This document shows positions 62,675 to 64,000 of a stretch of DNA of 64,000 nucleotides, one piece after another. The notes under the pieces were generated by a model. It worked only from the letters and a program-made list of their open reading frames with translations, was not told where the DNA came from and searched no databases. Made by a program: the position numbers and the translations under genes. Origin of the DNA: CATQHW01 sp965215345 (lineage in GTDB: Bacteria; Spirochaetota; Spirochaetia; SZUA-6; Bin103); assembly GCA_965215345.1 (NCBI GenBank), contig CBDCDL010000001.1:558001-622000 (forward strand), written 5' to 3'. Each line of letters begins with the position of its first letter. Position 1 is the first letter of the stretch.

Positions 62675-62683
62675 ATAGGGCGA

Positions 62684-63031
62684 TCAGAGATCGAAGTGCA
62701 GGCGCAGCGCATCGTCGATCTGATCCATGTACGTTGCCGGTACACGACCGACCCGAGTATCGAGACACTGGACCGCGACCGCCCGAACCTGTTCCGCCTG
62801 AGCCTTGGAGTCCCGCGGCAGTCCACAGACGTGAGCCGGCAGTTCGACCTGAAACGGATAGACGCGGACCACGTTACTCGTGATCGGCACCACCGTTACC
62901 ACACCGCGGCCCAAGCTGGACGCGACGCGATTGGCGCCGTCGTTGCTTACGACAACGGCGGGCCGACGGAAGGCCGCCTCAGCCCCGCGCGGGACGCTGA
63001 AGTCGACCATCCAGATCTCACTGCGGCGCAT
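62684..63031 (-). CDS. mazF: PemK/MazF-type endoribonuclease toxin
   Basis: A 115-residue toxin with SEIWMVDFSVPRGAE at the N-terminus, RRPAVVVSNDG and VTVVPITSNV as the core strands, and a C-terminal AVQCLDTRVGRVPATYMDQIDDAL helix, as in MazF RNases that cut mRNA at short motifs. The ATG at 63031 overlaps the antitoxin gene by 14 bases. A longer frame to 63091 is less likely. Confidence 0.9.
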   Translation of the reverse strand: MRRSEIWMVDFSVPRGAEAAFRRPAVVVSNDGANRVASSLGRGVVTVVPITSNVVRVYPFQVELPAHVCGLPRDSKAQAEQVRAVAVQCLDTRVGRVPATYMDQIDDALRLHFDL

Positions 63032-63263
63032 CGCCGATTCGTTCATCGTCAAGGCCGTGATCCGTCGTCCGCTCCCAGCCGACGCTGTCATCGTCAGCCT
63101 CCCACTCCGCCCACGCGGATGCGTAGTCGTCCCCTAATTTCTCCGTTTGCAATAGTTTGACGGCCTTTCTTACGACCGCTGACCGGGACTTCATACGTTG
63201 TGTGCGGGCGTACTCGTCAAGGAAGTCCACTTCCTTCTCCGGGAGGCTGATACTGACCTTCAT
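63018..63263 (-). CDS. mazE: MazE/CopG-like ribbon-helix-helix antitoxin
   Basis: An 81-residue antitoxin: MKVSISLPEKEVDFLDEYA is a ribbon-helix-helix DNA-binding start and the acidic C-terminus (DDDSVGWERTTDHGLDDERIG) would cover the toxin. It overlaps the MazF start, as in most type II pairs, and should repress the operon. Confidence 0.85.
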   Translation of the reverse strand: MKVSISLPEKEVDFLDEYARTQRMKSRSAVVRKAVKLLQTEKLGDDYASAWAEWEADDDSVGWERTTDHGLDDERIGDAPQ

Positions 63264-63270
63264 ACCCTCA

Positions 63271-63289
63271 TGCTACCATGGTTGCTACC
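63271..63289. promoter_or_regulatory. Direct repeat TGCTACC upstream of mazE
   Basis: TGCTACC occurs at 63271-63277 and 63283-63289, spaced by one helical turn (12 bases), 7 bases upstream of the mazE start at 63263. Ribbon-helix-helix antitoxins bind such repeats, so this is a candidate operator. CCATGG lies between. Confidence 0.35.
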
Positions 63290-63367
63290 TTGGCGCGCGG
63301 AGTCGGCGAGGACATACGCTGGACGGCCTCCGGTCGAACGCGTACCGTTCCGGTTCGGAGGTAACGC

Positions 63368-64000
63368 ATGGCTAATGCACGCAAGCTGCTGTCTCTCCTG
63401 CTGATAGCGGCGTTCGCACTTGCAGGTACCCACGTCTTCGCCGCCGCCCAGGACGAAGGGGCCGCCGGCGAGATGGAACGGGTATCCATCGGCATGATGT
63501 ACCGGGGCTGGGACTCGTCCGCCTGGGACTCGGATCTGATAGCGCAGGATCGGGTCTGGGGGTACATCGAGGAGAAGTTCAACATCGACTTCAGGATCGA
63601 GTACGGCGGCAGCGGAGACATCATCGTCGCATCGATGGCCGCCGGCACCGCGCCGGACATCGTGATGATGTGGCCCGGTCATCCGTGGCTGGGGATTCCG
63701 ACCTGGCAGAGCTGGATCAACGACGGGTTGCTCACCAACCTGAACGACCTGGTCTCCGCCGATCCGGAGCGCTATCCGATCATCAACACGATCTTCCAGG
63801 ATCCCGTGTACCGGCTGTACAACCTGGTGCAGAACGGGGGTGTCGACAACTACCACGCGCTCATGACCGGCAATCGCTTCAAGCCGATCACGGACAGCGC
63901 GATCGTCTACAACGGCTTCATGCTGGACGATCTCGGCCTGGAGGTTCCGGCGACGTACGACGAGCAGATCACGGCCATGCGCATGGCGCGTGACCAGCTC
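63368..64000 (+). CDS. Extracellular solute-binding protein, ABC sugar importer (cut by window end)
   Basis: 211 codons are visible. A signal peptide (LLSLLLIAAFALAGTHVFAAA) is followed by an EQG-rich linker and a periplasmic binding fold (VSIGMMYRGWD, GSGDIIVASMAAGTAPDIVMMW, SAIVYNGFMLDDLGLEVPATYDE). The ATG at 63368 sits after a good GGAGG (TTCGGAGGTAACGC). No lipobox is apparent. It belongs to the LplA-like group used with LplB/YtcP permeases, although those genes lie 5.5 kb upstream. Confidence 0.9.
   Translation, partial: MANARKLLSLLLIAAFALAGTHVFAAAQDEGAAGEMERVSIGMMYRGWDSSAWDSDLIAQDRVWGYIEEKFNIDFRIEYGGSGDIIVASMAAGTAPDIVMMWPGHPWLGIPTWQSWINDGLLTNLNDLVSADPERYPIINTIFQDPVYRLYNLVQNGGVDNYHALMTGNRFKPITDSAIVYNGFMLDDLGLEVPATYDEQITAMRMARDQL

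Overview
The window is a GC-rich, bacterial, gene-dense segment (about 55 genes, one tRNA, no rRNA, no CRISPR array) that is cut at both ends: a short-chain dehydrogenase runs off the left edge and an extracellular solute-binding protein runs off the right edge. The gene mix (paired LplB/YtcP-type sugar permeases, several Gfo/Idh oxidoreductases, two sulfatases, a sialidase-like protein, phytanoyl-CoA dioxygenases, a DmfA-like protein, a secreted ankyrin protein, many toxin-antitoxin scraps) suggests an uncultured free-living or host-associated, perhaps marine or sponge-associated, lineage. A Spirochaetota-like organism is my best guess; Poribacteria, Latescibacterota or similar groups cannot be excluded by reading alone.

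Layout. 1-8 kb: SDR fragment, a PhyH dioxygenase fused to HEAT repeats, then an operon of a class III aminotransferase, a Gfo/Idh oxidoreductase and two MacB/LolD-type ABC ATPases. The second ATPase carries a C-terminal AbrB-like domain, and no permease follows. 8-18 kb: amidohydrolase, an E1 alpha-beta fusion dehydrogenase coupled to a FabD-like acyltransferase, mannose-6-phosphate isomerase, a cyclophilin-FKBP lipoprotein, and a coupled HpaI aldolase/DmfA-like pair. 18-25 kb: a DUF4143 ATPase behind a 39-bp palindrome, a DtxR regulator, an M32 carboxypeptidase, an esterase, a nitrilase-family amidase, and a damaged ATPase/nuclease-like defence pair. 25-33 kb is the most housekeeping-like stretch: BioD/DRTGG protein, DOMON protein, a TlpA-AONS-FabZ cluster, ComEC, KsgA, TyrA-like, bactofilin and tRNA-Lys(UUU).

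33-43 kb: PIN and HigBA remnants after the tRNA, an SDR, a sulfatase, then a catabolic operon (ThDP enzyme, Zn alcohol dehydrogenase, Ldh-family dehydrogenase, DapA-like aldolase, EamA exporter). 43-50 kb: a 14-repeat FG-GAP protein, a Rieske protein with a large unassigned helical region, PhyH and sulfatase. 50-64 kb: TypA/BipA, DegT aminotransferase, YbdK-type ligase with a Gfo/Idh partner, secreted ankyrin protein and membrane partner, two sugar permeases, a glycosidase-like protein, a BNR sialidase-like protein, MazEF and a solute-binding protein.

The strongest structural themes are (i) a high density of small gene remnants sitting exactly at operon junctions (isochorismatase start, amidohydrolase tail, aspartic-protease start, PmoA/Gfo scar, MbcA, PIN, HigB, truncated defence partner), which points to repeated rearrangement, (ii) short tandem repeats placed at gene starts or ends (TypA, sialidase, YbdK, FabZ), and (iii) unusual domain fusions. 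All functional calls come from reading motifs and overall protein look; no database search was run.
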